Below are positions 45,258 through 56,748 of a stretch of 64,000 bases of DNA, piece after piece. The translations under genes were made by a program, and so were the position numbers. This DNA comes from Annulohypoxylon bovei var. microspora (lineage: Eukaryota > Ascomycota > Sordariomycetes > Xylariales > Hypoxylaceae), in the NCBI GenBank assembly GCA_022836615.1, contig MU405259.1:186001-250000 (forward strand). The letters are read 5' to 3'. Every line of letters begins with the position of its first letter. Position 1 is the first letter of the stretch. The notes beneath the pieces were generated by a model that saw only the letters and a program-made list of their open reading frames with translations, was not told where the DNA came from and did no database searches.

Positions 45258-47103
45258 CTACCCCTTCGTACTCTCCAGCACCGCCTTAACCATCTTATTA
45301 CCGACCTCCACCGCCGTCGGAAATCTCTCCTCGAAGAACTTCTGCGTGACCATGAACCTCTCCCTCCAAGTCGCGAAATGCCCCAGCCCGACACACTCAG
45401 CCCACCCCCTGGCCGCGAACGTGAACTCGAGATCATCGCTCCTAAACGTGTTATCCTCGACTGCAATCCTCAGTGCCTCGTCTAGACGTCCCGGATCCCG
45501 GAACAGGTGCTCGGTGACGCCCAACCACAGGCGGAACAGCGGCGTGCTGCAGATCATATGGTCGTACGGCACAATACCCAGCGCGCTCCAGCAGTCCACC
45601 ATCGCCAGGAGACTGAGATGATTATTAGGCAGGGGCTTACTATCCAGCTTCGGGCTACCAAGACTGAACTGGTCTAGCACCTCGTCCTTGAGCAGCGGCA
45701 TATCCGCCCACTTCGGCTCGTGCTCCTTGCCGAACACCTTCTCCTTAGCACCGAGCACACGCGCTCTCAGTTCGTCGAGGTGTCCGCCGAGCATCAGCTT
45801 GTATAGCTCGGTGACGCTCTTGGCATACTGATCGATCTGCTTGCGAGCCTCGGGGTTGAGGATGGCGAGACCGGCGTACACGTGCCACTTTTGGCTGTAG
45901 ATGCGCAGGGTCAGGTTGATCTTGACGTTCTCGATGCCGCCGACGTAGCGCGCGTTTTCCCAGGGGAACTGCCGCATCGAGTGCCATGCCTTGCCCATAC
46001 TGAGGAAGGCCGCGTGCGTCACGGCTTGCGTGTCCGCCGTGATGCGGTCGTGCTCGTGCGCTGTTAGGTATACGTGCTTTGAATGCAAACATCGTAGGAC
46101 GGTCTCGACTTTGTTAAAGGAGTCGTCGGAAGCGCGGTGCTTGATAATAACCTGACCATGATAAGCAGTCAAATAGGTAGCTAGGCGCGCTAGTGGGATA
46201 ATTACTAGTGGTTGGTCCCTAGTGTCGACCTTTGGACCGTGAAGAGAGTGACAGGAGACAATGTCTACGTCTGCCGGGAGATGATCTTCGAAAGCCTTAA
46301 TTTCGGGATCTTTACAGGACGTCTGCCCACCGACAATAGCACCGAGCTTAGTTGCTGCGCATACTTAGTAACGCGTTTCAATAGATTTAGATGTAGCATG
46401 TCATACAAGGGCCATATTCGGCGACGACACGGTCGATAGCCGCAGCTTCTACGCTGTAGATGATATAATCACTCGCGCGGGATACAAGATGGCCATTTCG
46501 GAGAATTTGTATATTTTTCTAGACACTTCTCAGCATGGATTACCTTCTGAGAATGGTGAGCTACATATATGTACCCTGCTGGCAAATTCCTCCTGTAGAC
46601 TCTCATATAGCTCTTCCCTGTCACAGGCAATAACTCTACCAACAAAGAATGTTAGTACCTTGGGAGAACGTTTCGCAGTTACTAAAATCTATACACCACA
46701 TGTTAGCAGACTGCAACATAGGGCAACGTCAAATAAATGCGATAATGTGTCGAAGCTTCAGACAAAAATAATTAAGGTAGCTGAGAAGTTACATCATGGA
46801 AAGCGAACGACTGCTGGGAACCAGAATGGCCGACCCCAATAGCCGAGGGCAATGCTCGAGCCAAATGCACTCAAGTCATCATATGCGAGGGAAATGTGCA
46901 GGATTAGAAAGTTGACTTACCAAATAGATTGCAAGAGGTCGCATGCTATAGATAGCAATTGCAGCTGTGTTGGATACGTCTTACCTCCAGTCAGCATCGC
47001 TAAGCTTCTGCGCGTACATCTTCCCCATGTCGCCCATGCCAATGATGCCGACGATGAATTTTTCCATGCCCGAAGGCACGCTGGAGTTGCTGTCTGCTGC
47101 CAT
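45258..47103 (-). CDS. TYR1: Prephenate dehydrogenase (NADP+), tyrosine biosynthesis (444 aa)
   Basis: Five exons: 47103-46985, 46635-46575, 46518-46407, 46354-46206, 46151-45258 (1335 nt). The Rossmann motif GMGDMG is at residues 22-27, followed after a 349-nt intron by VIACDR, then LRNGHLVSRASDYIIYSVEAAAID, GAIVGGQTSCKDPEI, VSCHSLHGPKVDTRDQPLVIIKHRAS, HDRITADTQAVTHAAFLSMGKAW and GGIENVKINLTLRIYSQKWHVYAGLAILNP. These are the typical blocks of fungal Tyr1, which converts prephenate to 4-hydroxyphenylpyruvate in the cytosol. Length fits the family. The gene is divergent from the RCC1-repeat gene, sharing a 440-bp spacer. Only the last exon is easily found as one open frame; the first four are short. 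Confidence 0.95.
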
Positions 47104-47543
47104 GGTTGCCAAAACGTCCCGACAACAATTGACTAGAAAGAAGTCAAAAGCAGCAGAGAGTTCACATTCTTTATATCTTTCGCAGCTCCGACAGAGGATC
47201 AGATGAGTCAGAGCGGCGTCAAGCTTCAGAGTGTGAATTGCTCTTGGAACCTTGGAAAGTTTGAAAAGAAGAAACAGGAAAATTTCGGTCACGCTTGAAA
47301 AGATATGGAAAAGTTTTATGGGGTCCGAGCTAAGACTTGGTGGGACGGCTTCGGCTAGGCGCGGAATAATATGAGACCCGGAAAAGAATCGCGGAGGGTG
47401 GCTGTGCGCTGGAGAGAATTGAAATACGTCAATTTTCAGCCACGCCCGTCAGATCCACCACCAATAAGCCACAGGTTTAGAATATCTCACGCTCGCTTCG
47501 GAGTCCGCAATTCGATGGCTTGTGTGCAGTCATTAAGTCAAGT
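47104..47543. promoter_or_regulatory. Shared divergent promoter region of TYR1 and the RCC1 gene
   Basis: The two start codons are 440 bp apart and face away from each other, so both promoters must lie here. No single motif stands out to me. Confidence 0.5.
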
Positions 47544-48668
47544 ATGAACGGCCTCTTTGCACTTGGCTCTAACGGCTCGGGCCAGCTCGGTATAGGGCAC
47601 AAGGAGGACGTCTCTGTACCGAAGCAAGTCGAGTTCGCCGGTGAAACTCCCGAAGACGAAGTTGTACAAATTACAGCTGGAGGTAACCATACCGTTCTTC
47701 TCACGGAAACCGGAAAGGCATATTGGTCTGGTGACTCGTCAAGCGGTGCCTGTGGGATCGTGCAAGATGTTAAGGATACGGAAGTGTCCAAATTCCGCGA
47801 GCTAACCCTTTCGAACTCGGAGAATCTTGGTCTTGTCGCGCATGTATCTTGTACATGGGACTCATCTGTTCTCGTTCTGAAAGATGACAATAACAAGGCA
47901 ACGCAAGTTTATACCTGCGGGGTTGCCGATGTAGGGGCGGTCAGCGCAAATTCGGAATCATTTACTGTCACAAGCCCAGTCTTACTCAGTAATTTCCCTC
48001 CACCTGGGTCGGAAATTCAAAGCCTTTCTGCTGGATTCAGACATGTTATTGCTGTATTGGATAATGGGGAGGTGTACGGCTGGGGTAACGGTCGAAAAGG
48101 CCAGTTGGGAGAATTAGTTGACACGGCCGATTCAAAAGCCGTAATACACCATCCTCAGAAAATTAATGGAGTTCCCTTTAAGGTATCTAAAGCTGTATGC
48201 TGTCAGTATACGACTTGTCTCATTAGTGAGCCTGGAGATGGCCGGATACTTGTTCTCGGGGCAGATAAATGGGGACTGAAAAGCGCCGCACCCGTTGAGA
48301 TACCCAATTGGAATATGATTGGCGCAAGTTGGGGAGGCATTTATATCTTACAGCGAAATGGTCGACTCATCGCGTGGGGTCGGGACGACCACGGCCAGCT
48401 GCCACCCTTTTTACTCCCGGAACTAGAGAGCATCGCTGCTGGGAGCGAGCATGTGCTGGCGTTGACTAAGGACGGCGATGTATTGTCCTGGGGCTGGGGT
48501 GAGCACGGAAATTGCGGACCACAGACCGAAAAATACGGAGATGTCAAGGGACGATGGAACGTACTTGCATCACTAAAGAATATGCCCGAGGGATCTAATA
48601 TTACAGCTATCGGAGCTGGGTGTGCTACGAGCTGGATCAATATCATGACAGGAGGGCTTTACCTCTAA
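47544..48668 (+). CDS. RCC1-repeat protein, Ats1-like (374 aa)
   Basis: Single exon from the first ATG after the divergent promoter. The protein is built of RCC1 (beta-propeller) repeats: FALGSNGSGQLGIGH, ITAGGNHTVLLTETGKAYWSGD, LSAGFRHVIAVLDNGEVYGWGNGRKGQLG, SWGGIYILQRNGRLIAWGRDDHGQLP, IAAGSEHVLALTKDGDVLSWGWGEHGNCG, ending in GAGCATSWIN. The length and single propeller without extra domains resemble yeast Ats1, an RCC1-like protein linked to microtubule suppression and tRNA/diphthamide modification; that link is inference. It could also be another RCC1-like regulator. Its 3' end is only 89 bp from the RAD9 3' end. Confidence 0.88.
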   Translation: MNGLFALGSNGSGQLGIGHKEDVSVPKQVEFAGETPEDEVVQITAGGNHTVLLTETGKAYWSGDSSSGACGIVQDVKDTEVSKFRELTLSNSENLGLVAHVSCTWDSSVLVLKDDNNKATQVYTCGVADVGAVSANSESFTVTSPVLLSNFPPPGSEIQSLSAGFRHVIAVLDNGEVYGWGNGRKGQLGELVDTADSKAVIHHPQKINGVPFKVSKAVCCQYTTCLISEPGDGRILVLGADKWGLKSAAPVEIPNWNMIGASWGGIYILQRNGRLIAWGRDDHGQLPPFLLPELESIAAGSEHVLALTKDGDVLSWGWGEHGNCGPQTEKYGDVKGRWNVLASLKNMPEGSNITAIGAGCATSWINIMTGGLYL

Positions 48669-48757
48669 ACCGATATCCCCTCATACCCTCGCAACTAGAG
48701 TCCAACAAACACACATTCACCCACGACGAAATGAATCATAGATGTGCATGCAGCACA

Positions 48758-50322
48758 CTAATCATCAAAGAGCCCAAATCTACGAACTTGTGAGAGTCGT
48801 TGCGTTGGTTCAAGGTGTGAAGGAACGAAATCGATCATATCATCAGGTCTCGACTCCTGAGCGTTCTGATTTGCCATCATAGACGGCCTATTCGGGGCTG
48901 GCTGATTCTGATTTTGCGGCCATGTTAGCCATTTTAATACATACGACTAGAGCAAAAGGGATACTCACGAAATCTCCACTAACATCCCATTCGAGCCGGG
49001 TATTTTCTTCCTCATCCTCGTCTTCGCCGACATTGACAGGATCCCATTGATGTTCATCGTCCTGAGGCACAAATAGTGACTCGGATTCAAACGTGGCCGG
49101 AAGAGGCCGTTGAGAAGGACGAGTGATGGGTGGTCTGAGAGAAGGTACCGGGTCTACCCGTGGCACTTGAGACTTGGGAGGTGGCATCTGAGGAGCTGGT
49201 GTGGACGCATGCGATGCAGCCCTACTAGTAGCAGCCTCGAGCTGTGGTGGCTTCGGTCCTTTGGCACTTCCACGGGTTCTTTTGGTCTTCTGGCCGGGCG
49301 CCCCTCTTTCGCCGACCGTCATCAGAAGAAACTCACACTTGATCCCGTCACCGTCATACTTAAATTGCATCGGTTTAGATGGGATTGAATAGTATGCTGA
49401 GATTTGGCTGCCGATAAATCCCGCATGCTGGATAATTGCTCTAAAGTCTTTGACGCTAATGACGATATGCAGCTTATCCTCTTCGACGACGAAATCTTCA
49501 AACTCATCCCGTTCGACAGCAATAGACGTGTGAAGCGGCTTTTTTAAGACCTCCTCGCCATTCTTGATTTTTTCGGTGAAACATGTGAAGTTGACCGTAT
49601 CCTCGTCCTCTGAATGAATATCTAGATATTCTATACCGGGACCAAAATGGTCCATGAGCTGTCGCAGTGTCCGAGACGGGATAGACCAATGGCTTGTTGC
49701 TTGGTCTCTGTCGAATTTAGCATGGACTGGCGGAGTGACTTCAAAGGGAAGACGGTATTTTGTTGTGATTCCTACGTTCTCGTTAGCCAGGGGTATAATA
49801 GACTATGGATTGCCTACCATTTCGGAACACGATCTTAGCGACGAATCGGCTTTTCTTGCCTGGTTCATCTACTATGGCGACATCGCAGTGTTCAATGGTA
49901 GTGTCTTTCTCCCTGTCATGCCCACTATCGCCACTCCTAGCTCTGAATAGAGATAGTAGGGCCTAGAAAGATTCGTGTAAGAATAGAACCGAAAGTACAT
50001 AGATGAGTAAATTACATACCCGATTGTACAACTTGCAAAAGAACTTTTCTTGGTTCTGGGGCACACCTTCAAAGTGGTACTTGGAAAAGAAGCGACTGGC
50101 TTGAAAGGAGAAGGACGCATATGCTGACTTAGAAAGGTTAAGAGTAGTGAATACTAGCTATGCGAGAGACTTAGCAATAGATCAATTAGATTAGAAGAAT
50201 AGTCATACCTTATCCTTCTTAGCCTCAAGAGAAACCTCATCACTAAATTTACCGAGGCATGCCAATGCATCTCTTAGAGCATTGACTCCTTCTTCGCTCA
50301 GTGTGAAGTTCAGGACAGCCAT
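48758..50322 (-). CDS. rad9: Rad9-type subunit of the 9-1-1 DNA-damage checkpoint clamp (449 aa)
   Basis: Five exons: 50322-50209, 50157-50020, 49962-49818, 49771-48969, 48907-48758 (1350 nt). The protein starts with MAVLNFTLSEEGVNALRDALACLGKFSDEVSLEA, then LNLSKSAYASFSFQASRFFSKY, FFCKLYNRALLSLFR and GITTKYRLPFEV, typical of Rad9. The C-terminal half of the clamp shows FTCFTEKIKNGEEVLKKPLHTSIAVERDEF and VISVKDFRAIIQHA. The tail is Pro/Ser/Thr-rich and acidic and ends EPTQRLSQVRRFGLFDD. That disordered tail is where family members are phosphorylated to recruit the ATR activator. Rad9 with Rad1 and Hus1 forms the nuclear 9-1-1 ring. The final acceptor is ambiguous by six bases, in frame. Confidence 0.94.
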
Positions 50323-51072
50323 GGCTATGACCGCCCAGAAGAAGAGATCAAGCTTCTTATAATTCCCTTCGAAGAAGAACTGCCAAGGTAGAACTAGATA
50401 CCAATACTACCTTGTGGATTTAGATCACTACCTACCCACATAAGGTAGATATTCGATCTAACAGATTCGTTTTTAGATAGGTAGTACTAGGCTTCAGTCC
50501 GCCTTGACATGGTTCATGATGTATCATATATCCCATGAAATAATGATATCCTTGCTTGAGTTGGTACGGCGTTGACTGGTTGCAGGGGTGTGGGATAGTT
50601 GAAAGTCCAAGACCCAATCAAGGAACGGTGAGTCGCGTTAAGCTTATTGAACGCGTCGCGGGGTAGCTACCTTAATAACCACGGTCAATACAGTGCAAAT
50701 AGATGCTGACATAAACAATGACTCAACTTTTATACATCCTATTACAATGTTATTACAACGTAAAGGAAAGTACTAGACAGTATAATAATTAGTGTTACAC
50801 ATGGTGGATTTAAATCCCGAGAATAACCTTACTTTGGAAGGTACTGACTGTAACTGCAACATCCTGCAAAACACCTTAAGCTGCAGGCTGCAGCTGGCAG
50901 CTGCCGTGCATCTCATAGATGAACAGTGCACCTTAGAAACAAAACCTTCGACTTCACACAAAATTCTACCTTGGTTTTACAATTCGTCAACTCCAAAGCC
51001 AACCTTTATCGAAACATTATACATTACATCCATCTTTATTGGTACTAGTGGTATTTCCAATTGCCCCAAAAA
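50323..51072. promoter_or_regulatory. Divergent intergenic region between RAD9 and the F-box gene
   Basis: 750 bp with both start codons facing outwards. The frame 50792-51076 on the plus strand overlaps the F-box start in another frame and shows no family signal. No defined motif recognised. Confidence 0.4.
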
Positions 51073-52946
51073 ATGAGCTCTACGTCTCTACCGCAAGAGA
51101 TAATTCTCTTGCTATGCCAAGAGCTTACTGCGCGTCATGACTTCGGTACTCTGTTCAACTGTTCTCTCGTCAGCCGAAGAGTTGCTTCCATTGCTTTAGA
51201 ACAGATCTATAGGTAAGTCTGTTATTCCCGAGTTGCGCACATGCATAAGTTAACAGATTGGTCCTACAAAGCATCCACGAATTATCTCCGATCAGCACCG
51301 GTGACGATTACAACAGACTCGAATGGTCGCGATTATGGAGATCCATCATTCTCTCAAGCATTGGGAAAGCCGCCTATCCATACTGCGCCTATGTTCGCTC
51401 CCTATCGATTGGTAATCTTGAAGATTGCCTTACAGAGATTCGTCGGGACATGCGCGTTAGAAGATTCTTTTTCGAGGGTCCCGTCGAACAATTCTGTGTT
51501 ATACAAGATGGGCATCTGGATACCGGAGCTACAATGAACAAGTGTGCTGATTCCATCATACAATGCATTAAGGAATCGGCGGATTCAATAGGTGCTAAGG
51601 TAGCCTTGGAGCATTTAGAGGGCACTCACATTCCTCACGATATATTGCCCGATTGGATGGCGAAACTTCGCAGTCTTAGATCCCTGCGTATTAGAGACGG
51701 ATCAGTACTCGGCCTCGAGGCCGCCACGGCCATATCACAATATTGTCCCAACTTTACGGACCTGACCTGTTATTACTGGTATGTCTGTTAAACCGCACGT
51801 GGTGTTTTGTTGTTTCTACAAAGGCTAATCTATCTATAGTATGTCACAAGGCCTTTCATTATAATCCCCGTCTATTTATTTCCCTTTTTCTTAACCAAGT
51901 ATCATGTTCGAGTAAGGTCTTTGCATCTACGCATAATATATTGACAGATAGCAGATATTAGCTCCGATGCCGATGAAGATCTGGCCACTTTCTTCCATAC
52001 GCTCCGCCCCAATAGCCTCCAAAGCTTCGAAGTCATCAGTAAGAATGAAATTGGCCCGAATGCCTTGACGGCGCTAAATTCCCATGCGACATCTCTCAGA
52101 AGCCTCTCACTTAGGAGCATAAGCTTACAAGCTAAGAAAGCTCTCGACCAATTGTCAAGTTGTACAGCTCTGGAGACACTTGTTATCGAAAATAGCAATT
52201 TCTTTAACAATGCGGACCTAGAAGACTTCGGCAATGATGTACTCAAAGGAGTCATTGCGTGGATAAGCAATTGCAAATCCCTTAGAGACCTAAGCTTACG
52301 TATCTTAAATGCCTTGGCTATAGTCAAAGGAGTACTAATGTCGCCCGACATTCACCTCACGTCATTATCCGTGGTGGATTTTCAATCTCTACCCGATGAA
52401 GTGGATGACGTAGCCTGGGCTGCGCTTGGCTCGCAAGATCTCCTCGAATCTTTTACTCTCGGTTTACTAGACGGCGACATAAGCGGTCTTGTAATTAACT
52501 CGAAGTCTACACTGGTGGACTCTATTTGCCGTTTGAAGAACCTGGCATCCCTAAACCTGATGCTATCATATGTCACGTCTTCTGTAGTACGCCGCTTTGC
52601 TACGTCGCTACCAAAACTATTCGAGTTCAGCTTCAGCGGCGATATGATGAACGATTCTATACTAGACCCTCTGAGCAAGCTTTACCAGCTAAAAATACTT
52701 TCCATCAATGCTCTTTCCGCTTTTAGCTTTGACAAGCTATACGAATTTGCCGTGGAGCTCAACACGCCGGATCGGATGGGGATTAGGGTGGATATCTTGA
52801 ACCAGTTAGGCGAGCTCAAATTTGAGGATTCCGACTACGCCCAGTTACAACAATTCTTTGTGGACACGCTCCAGGGTCGGATTGAGATGACTTACTACAT
52901 GGACCCGGACGAGCTTCACGAGACGGATTTCTCTGACACCGATTAG
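51073..52946 (+). CDS. F-box/leucine-rich-repeat-type protein (548 aa)
   Basis: Three exons: 51073-51212, 51257-51778, 51962-52946 (1647 nt). The first 47 residues fit a fungal F-box: LPQEIILLLCQELTARHDFGTLFNCSLVSRRVASIALEQIYR. The remainder shows irregular leucine-rich segments: LRSLRIRDGSVLGLEAA, SLRSLSLRSISL, ALETLVIENSNF, SLRDLSLRIL, NLASLNLMLSYV and LKILSINALSAF, and the end is acidic, DPDELHETDFSDTD. The 183-nt second intron was placed by phase: only the TTAG acceptor at 51961 joins the frames. Such proteins act as substrate adaptors of SCF ubiquitin ligases; the target is unknown. It is divergent from RAD9. Confidence 0.85.
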
Positions 52947-53202
52947 GGGTCTACGGTTGTCGAGGCTATGGTTGCATCTATGGCCTTTTTAACGTCTATG
53001 CCCACACGTCCTACGTCTAAGGATCACAATACTTAAAGCTGTCAGGCTTGTGTTATTGGCAGTTTATTATCAAGGTACGTAAGTAGGTAGACAGACCTCA
53101 ATCTACACGCGTATGTCTAAAACGTATTATTCCGCGTGGATGCACAACTCATGCGAGTGACTTGCCCCAGACTGCATTTGTCGTTAGGCTCGTGCCAGGT
53201 TC
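52947..53202. other. Convergent intergenic region
   Basis: 256 bp between the F-box gene and the acidic-tail gene; nothing noted. Confidence 0.4.
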
Positions 53203-54582
53203 TCAATTGAACACGTCGCCGTCAGCCCAGTGGCTCGCACTCGTAGTAATAATCGTCTCTTCCTCTTCCTCCTCATCATCTTCCTCGTCCTCCTCGTCCT
53301 CCTCCTCGTCATACTCATCCTCCTCGTCGCCGTTACTCTGGCTCTGCCAGCCACCGCTGCCGTTACGAGGGGTTCCGTAGCGCATGCCGCGCAGGCCTAG
53401 AGCCTGCTGTATGCGCTGCTCTTGAGTACCCAGGCGGCCTCCGCCCATCGCGGCAGAGGCGCCCTGGCGCTGGGGGCCGGGTCCGGCACGGGATTGGCCC
53501 TGGACCTGTCCGACACGCGTGGACTGGTGGGTGGTGGGGCCTGTCACGCGCGAAGGGCCGAACGGGCGCAGGGGAGCGCCGGTGCTAGCGCCGGTCGTGC
53601 CGCCGGCAGTCGCGGACGAGCGGTTGTGGCCGAAGTTCCACGCCTCGCGGCGCGCGTCCTGGACGTGGTAGGAGGAGCCGGCTCCGGCACCGCTGTTGCC
53701 GGTGCTGGCGCTGGCGCTAGTGCTGGCGCCGCCGGCGTTGCTGCTGCCGTGTCCAGTGACATTGCCGTTGACGTGGCCGTAGGCACTGCTGCTGCTGCCG
53801 CCGCGGCCGGCGTGTTGGTGGTCGTTCCTGGCGGTGGCGAGGGTGGCGGTGTAGTTGGCGCGCGCGCTGTTGTGCTGGGTCTGGGCCTGGGCCTGGGTAG
53901 GGTGCGGGGCGCGGTAGGGAGGGGGGTTGTCGTCGTCGCTGACGCGCAGGCCCGAGAGCTGCTGCTCCAGACGGCGGCCCTCGGAGGCGGCGGCCGCCAG
54001 CTCGGCGTAGTAGCTGTTCTCACATTCCCAGCCGCAGAAGTGGCCCGAGTGCACGCGGATCGTGGTCTGCGGGGTGGGGCCGCACTAGGGGTTCGTGTTA
54101 GCGGTTGCTTTTAAATCTTGGAGAGCGTCGAGGTGGGTTTGGTTTGAGGTGCTGGAGGGCTGGGGGTGAGATACGGTTGTGGACGTGTATATGGGATGGA
54201 ATCTCCCCGTGATGAAGGAAGTTGATGTGGTAAGTCGGTATAATACAGGCTTGTATATCGTATTTTGCAACATGGTAATGTAGCATTGACACGACTCCAG
54301 GGTAAATATTTTTTTTATATGGGATACCGAAGCCCCGATACAGAATAGGAAGGGGTAAGAGGTAATGGTGTATGGTGTAAGGGGAATTGGAAGACGAGAA
54401 TGCAGAAAGTGAGTACTTACAAGGTCAGGCAGCTCGAACGGGAGACGTTCACGGCCTTCGGCAGTCCAAGAGGCAGGGTCAATGTTGATGCGGACGAGCT
54501 CGTCGAACACTGCCGTGCAGAGGGGGCCCGCGGTGAGCTCGCTGTGCGAGCAGCGGTATCGAATCAAGACGAAGTGACACAT
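53203..54582 (-). CDS. Cys-containing hypothetical protein with acidic C-terminal tail (347 aa)
   Basis: Two exons: 54582-54421 and 54084-53203, the intron 336 nt (GTAAGT donor, CTAG acceptor). The conserved part is the first 90 residues: MCHFVLIRYRCSHSELTAGPLC, WTAEGRERLPFELPDL, CGPTPQTTIRVHSGHFCGWECENSYYAEL, with at least seven Cys/His that could bind a metal. A helix (SEGRRLEQQLSGLRV) follows, then a long Ser/Gly/Thr/Gln-rich disordered region and an almost pure Asp/Glu run of about 25 residues near the end. The family is unknown to me; many ascomycetes have proteins with the CHF...CSHSE start. Large open frames on the plus strand are mirror images of the repetitive codons. Confidence 0.75.
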
Positions 54583-56748
54583 GATGCCTGGAGTTCTTGA
54601 CGTGGTTCGATCGAAAGATTTAACCAGAGAATTTTGTGAATCCTCTGGTGGTTCTCTGATTGGGTCACCTAGCTTGGGTGAGGAGTATCTATTGGCAAGT
54701 ATGGGTTAGAGAGAGTAGATGTTGGGTGTTGTGTGATGATATTTGTGCCCAACAGTCAACCTGTGTTGATGAAGAAAGGAATGTGAAAGGATGGAATCTT
54801 ACATCAGGTACCTGGATTTAAATAAAGTGTAGCACGTAGCTAGAAACCGAAGAGGGCAAGCAGATTCGAAATGAAGGTATTTCGAGCCTTCCACAGAAGT
54901 TCTCGTTATTCCTCGAAGACGACTTGGAGAAGAAAAACGAAAAAGAAAAACAAAAGAAAAAGATGATGGTTCCGTGGTTGGAAACGAGAGGAATGAGTTA
55001 GGTTGTCGGTATACTGACGAGCTTTATGTACCTACCTACTAGGCGGTAAGCTGGCTGATCTTGAGTAGTGGATATGGCGTGTAAGTATCTACCCATAGAA
55101 CGATGTCACAACTTGGGATGGAAGGTACACGTTTAAGCCTACCAATAAAGGGGAGTATATTTTATCCCATGGCCACTTATGGGGATCAAATTCACCTACA
55201 ATTACCTGTAGAGCACTAAGGTCTTGTTGCACCAGGTATATAGATAGCTTAGGACGGAAACCCCCTTAAGAGTCCTGAAGGTAGCTGGGCAGGTAAGTAC
55301 ACTCTGATCAAACAGACGATTTTTGGATACTTCCAAGGTCACCATAAATACTGGGCGGGAGGTAATTAGCAGTCCCTCCTTTTACTTAGTATCTAGGTAA
55401 TACAAACAAACCTTTTCGTCTTGTTTTACTTGCTTACTACCGGTTCGTAACCATAGAAGGGATGATAATACATGATATAGGTCGTCTTTCCCACCTAGAA
55501 GGACACGATTCTTCCTCTCGTACTTTACATTTTATCTAATTTAGGGTACCTAGAATATTGCGTAATCAGCAAACAGAACGGCAACTGTGAACAAATGATG
55601 AATAACAAATCAGTCTCATACCCTACGACCAAGGAAACCTTCTAAAAGAAAAAGTGACCTTGCCAGTTCACGACTATCGACGTTTTAACTGGATTTAGAC
55701 ATCCAAATGAACAACCACTTATATTCATTCGAATTTTGGCATTGCCACTATGCTGACTATGTGCCATGAAGACCAGATAGTAAGTCATCATTATCTCAGG
55801 CAGTTAACACTCTTCATAAGACTGACTTGCCCCTACTACAGATGTACAAAATTGCCCATGGAGCCGTACGAAAGGATGAAGATTCGAGTACCCCCAAGTT
55901 AAAATAAACAACAGTCAAAGTTATCTCCCCTCTAATTTATGAACCAACTACATCGATATAGGAATAATCAAGAAAAAGGGACGTCGAAAATTTTCCTCCA
56001 AAAAAAAGCACAAAGTATATCTCGCACACAAGTCTTAACCATTTCTCCTCTCCCCTAACACCTTGAGAGGGCAGGAATAAAAGAACAAACCAGGACCTCC
56101 ATCTTGGCAGACAAGCAAATAAGACAGTCCTATCGCCACCAAAAGCATGTCCGGGATCCGGCAACGCAGCGTAATACAGACATGGTAGTATGCCGATATC
56201 CGACAATGTTTTCCACGGGACGGCGAAACAGCCGACTGGTCGCCTACGTACGCTTCATAGGGGGCTGAAGGTTGCCTACATGCTCCTGGAGGGCTTGAGT
56301 TTGGCTATTTGGTACTACATTTTGTGTCGGTCAGGTATCCATTGTATTTTTGTATTATGACAATCCTCTTGTTAATATTTAGTACCTGCCTGATTAAAAA
56401 GAATAGAAAAAAAAAAAAAAAAAAAAGAGAAAAAAGAAAACATACAACACCAGGGATTCGCTGGTCGTCACCGACCCAACTACTAATCCGGCAGTATCTA
56501 GCTTATCTATGGGAGAGCGGACGGGATCCCGAGTATTCTAAATCTTATGGTCGTATGTGATTGTTAAAAGTGTTGTGTTAGTTTATAAGGTACTTACTTA
56601 CACATGGTGTTTCCTGGGTATCGATTCTTTATTGGTCGCTTCTATTCATGCCATGAATGCTAACCTAATGAAAGAAACGAATTAAAAAAAAAAGCAATTC
56701 TAACCCCACAATTAGCACGATCCAACCCCATTAAAGCCAACCAAAATC
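54583..56748. other. Intergenic region
   Basis: 2.2 kb with no gene that I can support. It holds an A run at about 56409-56428. Frames 55937-56206 and 56309-56560 lack family signals. Confidence 0.45.

Noticed and set aside
53422..54114. 230-codon plus-strand frame, Ala/Gly/Val-rich
   Set aside because: Mirror of the repetitive minus-strand gene; no start context or motif.
56309..56560. 83-codon plus-strand frame with hydrophobic start and Lys run
   Set aside because: The Lys run is a poly(A) tract; no splice or family evidence.
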